From Bacteroidales bacterium (GTDB lineage: Bacteria > Bacteroidota > Bacteroidia > Bacteroidales > ML635J-15), in NCBI GenBank assembly GCA_023228725.1, contig JALOAQ010000007.1, forward strand, positions 1-43,242: a stretch of DNA of 43,242 nucleotides, written 5' to 3'. The position numbers were made by a program, and so were the translations under genes. Under the pieces are notes generated by a model, which saw only the letters and a list, made by a program, of their open reading frames with translations, had not been told where the DNA came from and did not search any database. Of the stretch, positions 1 through 7,759 are shown piece by piece (the first letter of the stretch is position 1; the number at the start of each line of letters is the position of its first letter).

Positions 1-1
1 T

Positions 2-967
2 AACCTTGAAATGCCTGTTGTAAATTATGACAGAAGTAAGTTTTCTGAAATTGCCTTAACTAAGTTTATCAAAGGAGCCAATTTAGATTTCAAAACAACT
101 GATAATACTTTTCTTGAATATTTAGCTGACTTTGGGGCAATGGAATGGAGTAAAGATAAAAGTCAATTTATTCCTACTGGTTATGGTATTTTGCTTTTCG
201 GTCAAAACCCAAGATCCAAATTTAAAAATGCTGTTTTAAAAGCCCATGTAACTTATGGTAAAAATAAAATTGAACCTAAGGATTTTGATGATGCTTTAGT
301 TCTCTTACCTGATCAGATAGAAGAATGGTTAAAAAAGGTTTTACCTTTATCAAAAGATACCAGTGGTTTTAAGAGAAAAGATGTTCCTGACTTCCCAATT
401 GAAGTACTTCGTGAAGCTATTGTAAATGCTTTGGTGCATAGGGATTACGAAATTGAAGGGGCAAAGTGCGAGATTAAGATTGATGATAATTTAATTATTG
501 TAACAAGTCCTGGCAAACCACTACCTGCAATTACCATGGAGGAACTAAATACTTTTGAGGCTCCCTCTTTAAGTCGAAACCCCATTATTACATATGTTTT
601 TAATTTAATGGATTACGTAGAGGAAAAGGGATTTGGGATGAAAACTTTTAAATCCTTAAATGAAGAACACGGATTACCTATTCCTAAATATATTTTTAAA
701 GAACCATTTTTAACACTAACATTTCCAAGAACAACTGAAGCTGTAAAAGAAGTTATAAACAAAGGAGAAATTGTAGGTCTGAGTGCTGAGGAATTGAAAA
801 ACTTTGAGATATTCAGAAAGAATAAACCTATATCAAAATCAGAATTTGTTGTGTTTAGTGGTTTAGCAACAAGAACGGCTGAACGTTATTTAAAAGAGTG
901 GATGGATAAGGGTTTATTAAAGAGAGTCGGAGCTGGCCCAAGTACTAAATATAAAATTAATGAATAA
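2..967 (+). CDS. ATP-binding regulator of the AlbA_2/HATPase_c_4 type, 5' end outside window
   Basis: The frame is open to the left edge, so the start and the expected N-terminal AlbA_2-type domain are probably missing. Counting from the first ATG (position 11), residues 130-172 carry a GHKL-like N-box (EAIVNALVHRDY) followed by a DNLIIVTSPGKP segment. This pattern is typical of the RecG-like or Fic/DeoR-like ATP-binding proteins common in Bacteroidota. Residues about 265-312 look like a winged helix, with a TRTAERYLKEWMDKGLLKRVG recognition region. The family is usually described as putative transcriptional regulators and is often found next to restriction or defence genes, which fits this position. 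No specific target is known. Two palindromes lie just after the stop codon and might be its operator or an mRNA 3' structure; that link is inference. Confidence 0.8.
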   Translation, partial: NLEMPVVNYDRSKFSEIALTKFIKGANLDFKTTDNTFLEYLADFGAMEWSKDKSQFIPTGYGILLFGQNPRSKFKNAVLKAHVTYGKNKIEPKDFDDALVLLPDQIEEWLKKVLPLSKDTSGFKRKDVPDFPIEVLREAIVNALVHRDYEIEGAKCEIKIDDNLIIVTSPGKPLPAITMEELNTFEAPSLSRNPIITYVFNLMDYVEEKGFGMKTFKSLNEEHGLPIPKYIFKEPFLTLTFPRTTEAVKEVINKGEIVGLSAEELKNFEIFRKNKPISKSEFVVFSGLATRTAERYLKEWMDKGLLKRVGAGPSTKYKINE

Positions 968-968
968 T

Positions 969-1063
969 AATCTCGCCATTATCCCGCCAAAACGGCGAGA
1001 TATATCTTGATAAAACGTATATTTTTAGCAATCTCGCCATTATCTCGCCTCTTTGGCGAGATA
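969..1063. repeat. Two tandem copies of a 34-bp palindromic unit
   Basis: The units at 969-1002 and 1030-1063 are 61 bases apart. Both read AATCTCGCCATTATC, then YCGCC, a variable 5-base loop and GGCGAGATA. In the second copy TCTCGCC pairs perfectly with GGCGAGA around a 5-base loop; the first copy has one mismatch. The loops (AAAAC and TCTTT) differ while the arms are kept, which argues for selection on the stem or on a two-fold protein site. Each unit also holds an extra direct TCTCGCC or TCCCGCC half-site. No T-run follows, so a plain intrinsic terminator is less likely. Confidence 0.75.
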
Positions 1064-1264
1064 AATTAGTTAATCAAAATATGAACATAGTAGTGAGATT
1101 GAATGAACGATATATATTTTAAAAGCATTAAAAACTGAACTGAATGTTTTAACCCAACCCTACACAGCTACACACGACCTGTTCCGTTTTATTAAGGGAT
1201 TGCCAAGACGCACCAACCAACGCTGAAAACCAACGCTTGGCAAAGAGTGTGTCTGTCCCAATGG

Positions 1265-1456
1265 ATGAAAAAGAAATTATCAAAGCATTTAGGAGATTTA
1301 ATACCCATAAGTGCTGAAATGGGTGAAGAAGAAAAGTTAGAAATTATCCAAGCCGAATTTGAGCGTTTAAATGCCCCTAATCATCCTGTACGTCTTGCCA
1401 TAGAAACATTGGATAGCGTGGAAGAAGTGAGGATTATTAAGGAGGCTTTGAGCTAG
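1265..1456 (+). CDS. Small hypothetical protein, possibly a gene remnant
   Basis: This is a 63-codon frame starting at ATG 1265, with an internal ATG at 1319. It encodes an acidic helical peptide containing EEEKLEIIQAEFERL and ending in EVRIIKEALS. I do not recognise the family. A second ATG at 1261 opens another frame that gives a plausible start (MDEKEIIKAFRRFNTHKC) and stops at 1318, just before the internal ATG. The two frames may therefore be pieces of one small gene broken by a frameshift. There is no clear ribosome binding site. The preceding 200 bases (1064-1264) show nothing I can name. Confidence 0.35.
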   Translation: MKKKLSKHLGDLIPISAEMGEEEKLEIIQAEFERLNAPNHPVRLAIETLDSVEEVRIIKEALS

Positions 1457-1500
1457 CTTTTGGGTATTTATATTTAATTTAAAATAAAATAGTAAATGCT

Positions 1501-1602
1501 TTTGGATTATGAGAATTATTAGTAGATTTGTGGGGATAATACGCAACGGACTGGTGGGGGGGGAGTATGGAAGAGTTTGGAGCGTGGAGGGAGTTGTGTA
1601 CA
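1501..1602 (+). repeat. Promoter-leader repeat, copy 1 (upstream of the SIR2-TPR gene)
   Basis: A Bacteroidota-type promoter can be read here: TTTG at 1501-1504, an 18-base spacer, then TAGATTTG at 1523-1530. It is followed by TGGGGATAATACGC, a G-run of nine near 1555-1563, and the conserved block GGAGCGTGGAGGGAGTTG then TGTACAA, ending at 1602. The same modules recur at 4359-4442 and 7760-7855. The SIR2-TPR gene starts about 40 bases further on, so this copy is well placed to act as its promoter and 5' leader. A 25-codon frame (ATG 1567 to TGA 1642) overlaps that gene's ATG as TGATG, but the frame is not kept in the other copies. Confidence 0.7.
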
Positions 1603-1643
1603 AGGAGAGAGAAATATAATCAAAAAACTAAAGTCAAAAATTG

Positions 1644-3710
1644 ATGAAAGAGATTGAAATAAAACAATTGGGATACAATTTAAAGCAAGCCAAAAAAGAT
1701 GATTTGCCCCAACCCATAGTTTTCTTAGGAGCTGGTGCCTCACGTACCGGAAATATTCCTTTAGCAGCAGAAATTGAAAAGGATATTCTTGAAATGTACT
1801 CTGACAATCCAAGTATTGAAAAATTAATACAAAATAAAAGGACATATGCTAATTTGATGGAATGTTTATTACCCAATCAACGAAATGAGTTACTAAAAAA
1901 GTACATAGAAAAAGCAAAAATTAATGTTACACATATTTACTTGGCTCAATTAATGAATGAAGGTTATATAGATTATGTACTTACCGTTAATTTTGATAAC
2001 TTAATGTTGAGAGCACTAGCTTTGTATAATATATTCCCCCCTACCTATGATATGGCTATTCTCAAAGATTTGACCACTACCACCTTCAAGGAAAAATCTG
2101 TTGTATATCTTCACGGACAACACCATGGGCTATGGCTTCTAAATACACCTGAAGAAATGCAAAAAGTTATGAATACTGTGTCGAGTATTTTTCACAGCAT
2201 AAAAAACCAAAGACCATGGATTTTTATCGGTTACAGCGGAGATGATCCAATATTTGAACATATTAAAAATCTCGGAAGATTTGACAATGGACTTTATTGG
2301 ATAGCCTATAAAGATAATGACCCAAATGAGAAGGTACGCGAATTCCTTAATCTTCCAAATACAAATACCTCTATAGTCAAAGGTTACGATTCTGACTCTT
2401 TCATGATTAAATTAAACAATGAGCTCGGGTTGCCGCAACCTTTGATAATTGATAAACCCTTTTCCACTTTAGGATACATGCTTGATGAGATTGTAGATAT
2501 TGATGATCAAGAACACTATAAGTATGTGAAAGAGCGGTTGGATATTAACAAAAAACAAGTTAAAAAAGCTGTTGATATTTTTGAAAAAGGAAAGCTTGAA
2601 AACAAAAATCTTTCTGAAAATAAAGTAGATAATTTGAAAAAGGAAATAATTAAAATGATAATTTCTGAAAATTACGAAGAGAAAAATATTGTTGAATTCG
2701 AAATGAAATTAAAGGATAATTCTGACGATGAAGCTAACAACTTACTTGCTGGATTATACTCTAATTGGGGAGCAAATCTAGTAAGTCAGGCAAAAACCAA
2801 CGAAGGAAAAAAGATTGAGGAATTATTCCGTAAAGCGTTTGAAAAGTATCAAAAGGCTATAGAAATTAAACCTGACTTCTATCAAGCTTATTACAACTGG
2901 GGGTATTGTTTAGCAAATCTGGCAAATACCAAAGAAGGAAAAGAGGCGGAGGAATTGTTCCGTGAATCGCTTGAAAAATACCAAAAGGCTATAGAAATAA
3001 AACCTGACCTCCACGAAGCACATAATAACTGGGGGCATTATTTAGGGAATCTGGCAAAAACCAAAGAGGGGGTAGAAGCAGAAAAATTATTCCGTGAAGC
3101 CTTTGAAAAATACCAAAAGGCTATTGAAATAAAACCTGACTTCCACGAAGCATATAATAACTGGGGGGCTGATTTAGTTGATCTGGCAAAGGCCAAAGAG
3201 GGGGAAGAGGCGGGGGAACTGTTCCGTGTAGCCTTTAAAAAATACAAAAAAGCTATAGAAATAAAACCCGAATTCCACGAAGCCTATTATAACTGGGGTA
3301 CTAGTTTAGTAAATCTGGCAAAGATTAAAGAGGGGAAAGAAGCGGAGAAATTGTACCGCGCAGCGTTTGAAAAATACCAAATGGCTATATCAATAAAACC
3401 CGGCTTCCACGAAGCCTATTACGATTGGGGGACTAATTTAGTAAATCTAGCGAAAAGCAAAGAAGGAGAAGAAGCGGAGGAATTGTGCCGAGAGGCATTT
3501 GAAAAATACCAAAAGGCGATAGATCTTGGAGGTCAGTGTTATAATTTAGCTTGTTTATATGCTATAAAAGGTAAAACAAAAGAAGCACTACATTGTCTAA
3601 ATTTAAGTTTATCAAATTCTGAAATTGATAAAAATTATGTAAAAAAGGATGATGATTGGAAGAATTATTTAGATAATTTAGAGTTTATTAAAATACTGAA
3701 AAAATATTAA
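1644..3710 (+). CDS. SIR2-domain NADase-like protein with C-terminal TPR array, probable antiphage effector
   Basis: The protein has 688 residues from ATG 1644; an in-frame TTG three bases earlier is less likely. The N-terminal part (about 22-240) is a SIR2_2-type domain. Its NAD-binding GAGAS is at 29-33, TVNFD at 114-118, the catalytic histidine of YLHGQ near 157, and FIGYSGDD at 194-201. These residues predict an intact NAD+-consuming fold. A charged linker (about 275-365) is followed by TPR-like 44-residue repeats from residue 374 to about 633, each with NWG, AEELFREAFEKYQKAIEIKP and HEAYY elements. Stand-alone SIR2-TPR proteins are known abortive-infection or NAD-depletion factors, so the TPR part probably senses a phage or partner component. 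The restriction system and RloA/B pair nearby support a defence role. The trigger is unknown. Confidence 0.85.
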   Translation: MKEIEIKQLGYNLKQAKKDDLPQPIVFLGAGASRTGNIPLAAEIEKDILEMYSDNPSIEKLIQNKRTYANLMECLLPNQRNELLKKYIEKAKINVTHIYLAQLMNEGYIDYVLTVNFDNLMLRALALYNIFPPTYDMAILKDLTTTTFKEKSVVYLHGQHHGLWLLNTPEEMQKVMNTVSSIFHSIKNQRPWIFIGYSGDDPIFEHIKNLGRFDNGLYWIAYKDNDPNEKVREFLNLPNTNTSIVKGYDSDSFMIKLNNELGLPQPLIIDKPFSTLGYMLDEIVDIDDQEHYKYVKERLDINKKQVKKAVDIFEKGKLENKNLSENKVDNLKKEIIKMIISENYEEKNIVEFEMKLKDNSDDEANNLLAGLYSNWGANLVSQAKTNEGKKIEELFRKAFEKYQKAIEIKPDFYQAYYNWGYCLANLANTKEGKEAEELFRESLEKYQKAIEIKPDLHEAHNNWGHYLGNLAKTKEGVEAEKLFREAFEKYQKAIEIKPDFHEAYNNWGADLVDLAKAKEGEEAGELFRVAFKKYKKAIEIKPEFHEAYYNWGTSLVNLAKIKEGKEAEKLYRAAFEKYQMAISIKPGFHEAYYDWGTNLVNLAKSKEGEEAEELCREAFEKYQKAIDLGGQCYNLACLYAIKGKTKEALHCLNLSLSNSEIDKNYVKKDDDWKNYLDNLEFIKILKKY
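2763..3540 (+). repeat. In-frame 132-bp tandem repeats encoding TPR units
   Basis: Unit starts, marked by the Asn-Trp-Gly codons, fall at 2763, 2895, 3027, 3159, 3291 and 3423, an exact 132-base period (44 codons). Neighbouring units are very similar at DNA level, including runs such as ATACCAAAAGGCTAT and ATAAAACCTGACTTCCAC. This suggests recent duplication or gene conversion and possible copy-number variation between strains. The last unit ends in a diverged cap (residues about 634-688). Confidence 0.9.
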
Positions 3711-4358
3711 TAAAAAAGCACAGCTACTTGTAGGCGTTTAACTCAATGGAGGGTTCAGTCAATATCCTACGACAGTTCTTCGATTAAACATTTGTTCTTT
3801 GATTTATACCATCCCCCTTTTCCCATTTTGCAAAACCTAAAACCAACACCCCATCTAGATTATACGTAATTCCATCAATAAAGTTTCGTTTTTTGTGCTA
3901 AAATCGGTTCGAGTTTTAAAAGTCGAACCGATTTAATTTTATTGGGGTAGTTTTTATGAATATTAAAAATTCAACTCCTTCAGAGTTGCTTCTATTGTTG
4001 ATACATAACCCGAGTTTCACTCGGGCTTATTAACATTCAAGTCCTTTGGACTTGATGAGTATAAAATAGACAAGATAAAATATTTAAGGTTTTGAAAACA
4101 TGCAGTAAGCACAAAAATCAAATGAAGCTGTAAAGAAATTTCATTCAAAAAGTGCATGAAGTGGTCGAATTTAAATAGCCGTAGGTTGCTACCTACGGCT
4201 ATGAATGATATCAGAAACCGCGACTCTGAAGGAGTCGAACAAAATTATTATTATTATAAAGTTTCGTTTTTTGTACTCGAATCGGTTCGAGTTTTAAAAC
4301 TCGGTGTTTTTTTAAGAAAATTAAATTAATATTAAGCCCAAATATTAGAATTTATTGT
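3711..4358. other. Non-coding stretch between SIR2-TPR and the restriction system
   Basis: I see no coding frame worth reporting. The first 170 bases hold nothing I can name. From 3878 the stretch carries a cluster of palindromes bracketed by a direct repeat (separate entry). The hairpin at 3901-3934 has a 12-bp perfect stem followed by a T-rich run and could also end the SIR2-TPR transcript. The right end runs into the second promoter-leader repeat. Confidence 0.7.
3878..4301. repeat. Palindrome cluster flanked by a ~45-bp direct repeat, REP/RAYT-like
   Basis: The direct repeats at 3878-3922 and 4256-4301 share ATAAAGTTTCGTTTTTTGT, then ATCGGTTCGAGTTTTAAAA. Between them lie short perfect hairpins: CAACTC/GAGTTG with loop CTTCA (3972-3988), CCCGAG/CTCGGG (4009-4025), CAAGTCC/GGACTTG (4038-4054), AGCCGTAGGT/ACCTACGGCT with a 4-base loop (4177-4200), and CGACTC/GAGTCG with loop TGAAG (4221-4237). 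The first and last hairpins are inverted versions of one motif, since the loops are reverse complements. Such arrays are typical of REP-like elements moved by Y1 (RAYT) transposases; no transposase gene is in the window. Confidence 0.75.
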
Positions 4359-4442
4359 TAATTTTGTAGGGGATAATACGCACCAAATTGGTGAGGTGTT
4401 TGGGGATTGGGGAAGTTTGGAGCGTGGAGGGAGTTGTGTACA
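4359..4442 (+). repeat. Promoter-leader repeat, copy 2 (upstream of the restriction system)
   Basis: It contains TAATTTTG (4359-4366), GGGGATAATACGC, AATTGGTGAGGTGTT, TTGGGGAAG and the invariant GGAGCGTGGAGGGAGTTG, then TGTACAA. No good -33 box is visible at the expected distance, unlike copies 1 and 3. The endonuclease gene begins 92 bases downstream. A weaker TAACTTTA box at 4523-4530 lies immediately before that gene and could be an additional start site. Confidence 0.7.
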
Positions 4443-4534
4443 ATGTGATGAGTAAGGGTGGCAGCCTCACAATTATTGAATTAAAAGAGACAAGGTATAG
4501 CCTTAAAATGAAATAAAAATTGTAACTTTACAAA

Positions 4535-5200
4535 ATGGCAGGAAAAGAAAAATTAACTATAAAAAGGCTTATAGAAGAAGCTAATTATTTTTGTGTTTCA
4601 GAATCGAAATATAAAAATAAGGAACTTTATGGTATAACAGATGGAAAAGCAGTTGGAACCTATATTGAACATAAATTTGAAAAGTATTTAAACAGTAAAT
4701 ACACTCTAAAAATTGGATCTTCTGCAAGTGGTATTGATTTACCTTCTGAAGACATTAAAACTGATATCAAAGTAACATCAATAAAACAGCCACAATCTTC
4801 TTGTCCTTTTAAAGATGCTAGGCAAAAGATTTTTGGACTTGGATACAATATTTTAGTTTTCGTTTACGAGAAAACGGATGATCCAAAAACTGAAACAACA
4901 ACTTTAAATTTTGTTAGTTGCTCATTTATTGACAAAGAACGAACAGCAGATTATACAACAACTTTTCGCTTGCGTGAAATGCTTAAAGATAAAGCAAATG
5001 AAGCAGACATCATTGCTTATTTGCAGGATAAAAATATTCCTGCTGATGAGATTACACTATCTCTGTTAGCTAAACAAATTTTAAAAAGTCCACCACAACA
5101 AGGTTATTTAACTATTTCAAATGCTTTGCAATGGAGATTACAGTATCACCGAATTGTTGAGTTAAGTGAAAAGATTAAAGGAATTACCAAAATTGTTTAG
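4535..5200 (+). CDS. Probable type II restriction endonuclease, PD-(D/E)XK type
   Basis: A 221-residue protein from ATG 4535. Residues 43-80 have the layout of a PD-(D/E)XK nuclease: an early helix with Glu45 (YIEHKFEKYL), then SGIDLP with Asp68, then DIKVTS with Asp77 and Lys79. The following segment, IKQPQSSCPFKDARQKIF, may help bind DNA. The clearest support for restriction function is the neighbour: an N6-adenine methyltransferase starts 11 bases after this stop, so the two form a compact operon. I cannot assign the recognition site. It ends in TAG, which shows that TAG is an ordinary stop codon in this region. Confidence 0.75.
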   Translation: MAGKEKLTIKRLIEEANYFCVSESKYKNKELYGITDGKAVGTYIEHKFEKYLNSKYTLKIGSSASGIDLPSEDIKTDIKVTSIKQPQSSCPFKDARQKIFGLGYNILVFVYEKTDDPKTETTTLNFVSCSFIDKERTADYTTTFRLREMLKDKANEADIIAYLQDKNIPADEITLSLLAKQILKSPPQQGYLTISNALQWRLQYHRIVELSEKIKGITKIV

Positions 5201-5211
5201 AAAAAGAAAAC

Positions 5212-6984
5212 GTGAAAAAAGTATTTGAAGCAAATATAACTCATCAAGTTTTAGATTATCTGAATGATAATATAGAAAGCGTTTTTTCTATTGAAAAGGC
5301 TAATCAAAAAATGTTTGATGCCTTTGGCTTTTTACATTTTTTTGATAATACTGAAGATTTGCAATTACTCAAAGAAACTCTTTCCATTTCCCCAAATATC
5401 ATTTCAGAACCCGACAGAGCCGAATATGGCGACTTTCAAACTAATACAGAATTAGCAAACAAAGTTGCTTTTCAACTTAAAACAAAAAACATTTCTCCTG
5501 ATATTGTCCTTGAACCAACTTGTGGAAAAGGTAATTTTATTCTTGCTTGTTTGAAGCAGTTTACGGGTATCAAAAAAGTTTTCGGAATTGAAATTTACAA
5601 GCCTTATGTTTGGCAAACTAAGTTCAATATTATAGATTTTTATTTAAGCAATCCGACAAAAAACAAGCCTGAAATTTCAATCATTCATAGTAGCGTTTTT
5701 GATTTTGATTTTAAAACTATCTACAAGGAAAATCACACAAAAGAAATTTTAATAATTGGTAATCCACCTTGGGTAACAAACTCAAAATTAGGCAGTTTAA
5801 ATTCGTTAAATCTTCCAAAAAAAACAAATTTTAAAAACCATAATGGATTAGATGCAATTACAGGAAAAGGTAATTTTGATATTTCCGAGTATATTACTAT
5901 GATGATGATTGAGACCTTTCAACATCAAAAAGGTAACATTGCTTTATTGGTTAAAAACACTGTAATAAAAAATATCGTATTCGACCAATTCAGAAAAAAA
6001 TTCAGCATTTCAAACATTGAAAAATATCGTATTGATAGTAAAATGGAATTTAATGTTTCTGTTGAGGCTTCGCTGTTTTATTGTCGCTTAAACTCAAATT
6101 CAACTTTTGGTTGTGCGGAGTTCGATTTTTACAACAATTCAAACGCAAAATTGAATTTCGGTTGGATATCTAACAAATTTGTTTCTAATTTTAGTGCTTA
6201 TTCTAATACTGAACAAATTGATGGAAAATGTCCTTTTGAATGGCGACAAGGCATAAAACACGACTGTTCCTCTATTATGGAATTGGATAATGTGAATGGA
6301 TATTTTATAAATGGACTGAAAGAAAAAATCAAATTGGAAAATGATTTAGTTTATGGTCTTTTAAAAAGTTCAGACTTAAAAAATTCAGTTATTAACGAAA
6401 TAAGAAAGCATATCATTGTTACACAAAAAAAAGTTGGACAAGAAACTAATTATATTAAATATGACTTTCCAAAAACCTACAAATATTTAAGTGGACATCA
6501 AGACGTTTTTAGTGCAAGAAAATCGAGTATTTACAAAAATAAACCGCCATTTTCTATTTTTGGTGTTGGAGATTATTCGTTTAAGCCTTATAAAGTTGCC
6601 ATTTCGGGACTTTACAAAACCTTTCATTTTACGCTTGTTCTTCCACAAAACGGAAAACCTGTAATGCTTGACGACACTTGCTATATGTTAGGATTTGACA
6701 AATTGGAATTTGCAATTTATTCTTTAATGCTTTTGAATTGTGAGAAAACAACCCAATTTTTGCAGTCCATAACTTTTGCAGACGCAAAAAGGACTTTCAC
6801 AAAAGATGTTTTAATGCGTATTGACCTTTTGAAATTAACTCAAATAATTGACAAGGCTAAATTACAAAGAAAACTAAATTATATAAATGAAACATACAAT
6901 TTTGACTTGACTTTAAACTATTGGAACGATTTTGTAAGCGAAATGACACCAAAAAAACATGGCCAAATGAAATTGTTTGCATAG
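5212..6984 (+). CDS. N6-adenine DNA methyltransferase (Eco57I/TaqI-like) of a type II R-M system
   Basis: A 590-residue protein read from a GTG at 5212, the only start that keeps the full N-terminal region; the next ATG is about 100 bases in. Motif I, the S-adenosylmethionine site (LEPTCGKGNF), is near residues 100-110. The catalytic motif IV NPPW is at 184-187, the signature of amino-methyltransferases that modify adenine. The rest (about 300-590) is the expected size for a target-recognition and C-terminal region. It presumably protects host DNA against the endonuclease just upstream. Codon use and AT content match the neighbouring island genes. It ends in TAG. Confidence 0.87.
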   Translation: MKKVFEANITHQVLDYLNDNIESVFSIEKANQKMFDAFGFLHFFDNTEDLQLLKETLSISPNIISEPDRAEYGDFQTNTELANKVAFQLKTKNISPDIVLEPTCGKGNFILACLKQFTGIKKVFGIEIYKPYVWQTKFNIIDFYLSNPTKNKPEISIIHSSVFDFDFKTIYKENHTKEILIIGNPPWVTNSKLGSLNSLNLPKKTNFKNHNGLDAITGKGNFDISEYITMMMIETFQHQKGNIALLVKNTVIKNIVFDQFRKKFSISNIEKYRIDSKMEFNVSVEASLFYCRLNSNSTFGCAEFDFYNNSNAKLNFGWISNKFVSNFSAYSNTEQIDGKCPFEWRQGIKHDCSSIMELDNVNGYFINGLKEKIKLENDLVYGLLKSSDLKNSVINEIRKHIIVTQKKVGQETNYIKYDFPKTYKYLSGHQDVFSARKSSIYKNKPPFSIFGVGDYSFKPYKVAISGLYKTFHFTLVLPQNGKPVMLDDTCYMLGFDKLEFAIYSLMLLNCEKTTQFLQSITFADAKRTFTKDVLMRIDLLKLTQIIDKAKLQRKLNYINETYNFDLTLNYWNDFVSEMTPKKHGQMKLFA

Positions 6985-6996
6985 TCATGCTAAATA

Positions 6997-7573
6997 ATGG
7001 AAAGAATTTACTTTGATAAACAAATATTCAGTTACCTTCTTAAAGAAAACAAAAGCTATGTACAGACTTCTCAATATACAAACCAAAGTATTGCATATAA
7101 ATGAGTTTATTCCCAAGTTCAAAATCTTGTCAAACAATTTTGAACCAAATACAGATACATTCTTCGACCTTTTATTCAATGATTTAAAAAACGGTTTGGT
7201 CATTAGTTCAAAATCATCAATTCAATATAGCAGACAGTCAACCATTATAAAGCCTAACGCAATTTATTTAGGCTATTTCAATAAGATTGACAGAATAAAA
7301 GAAGATAATCAGGTCTTTATATTTCTTTCCCGAACTACACATAATTATTCTTATTTCAGTTTTTACAGAGAATATGAGGGAGTGGTAAACAAAGCAGTAA
7401 AACTCTTCGGACTTGACAGAAATTTTAGAGGATAATATGATTGGGATATTGAAAACAAAGAAATTAAAGACGGAATATGGATAGGGAGGTTTTGGGATTT
7501 AGGCAAGCTTACAGTTCTACTTGATATAAACAAAGGAACAAGCAAATTAAGTTTGCAAATAACGACCAAATAA
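6997..7573 (+). pseudogene. Decayed hypothetical gene with a frameshift and a stop codon
   Basis: ATG 6997, 13 bases after the methyltransferase, begins MERIYFDKQIFSYLLKENKS, a convincing bacterial N-terminus, but that frame stops at 7102. An overlapping frame carries on from about 7050 with IQTKVLHINEFIPKFKIL to a TAA at 7433-7435. The same frame then continues without interruption (YDWDIENKEIKDGIWIGRF and so on) to TAA 7571-7573. Joined, the pieces would make about 190 residues. I do not recognise the family. Its place right after the restriction pair suggests a former third gene of that operon. The alternative is an unrelated short gene at 7013-7435 with chance flanks. Confidence 0.5.
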
Positions 7574-7759
7574 AAAAAAGCACTGTACATAACAAGGTGT
7601 TGCGGCAAGATAGGCTGAATGGCTTCGATTTAAAACTACTATAAGAATCCCGCCTGAGCGACAAACTGCCAACCATCAGTCTGTCTAAACCACTAACCAC
7701 CAACTAAACAAAATCCTAAATTTCTAACCAGAAATTATTAAAAAACTAATAAAAAACAA
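7574..7759. other. Non-coding spacer after the decayed gene
   Basis: No coding frame is credible. The sequence is less AT-rich at 7588-7700 (GGTGTTGCGGCAAG, CCCGCCTGAGCGAC) than around it, and has the look of the GC-richer tails that often follow accessory genes in Bacteroidota. No hairpin with a T-run was found. It leads into the third promoter-leader repeat. Confidence 0.5.

Noticed and set aside
1367..1876. Long minus-strand reading frames opposite the SIR2 gene start
   Set aside because: They are low-complexity antisense shadows with no promoter or family resemblance, lying over a well-supported gene.
2763..3540. Regular 132-base spacing suggested a CRISPR-like array
   Set aside because: The units are in frame, have no unique spacers and encode TPR helices inside the SIR2 protein.
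4370..4510. Open frame through repeat copy 2 (VWSVEGVVY and on) as a small protein
   Set aside because: The frame is not kept in copies 1 and 3, which differ by insertions and deletions, and it has no clear start.
7588..7700. GC-richer tail as an integron attC site
   Set aside because: I could not find paired R/L half-sites or the conserved core ends, and there is no integron integrase in the window.
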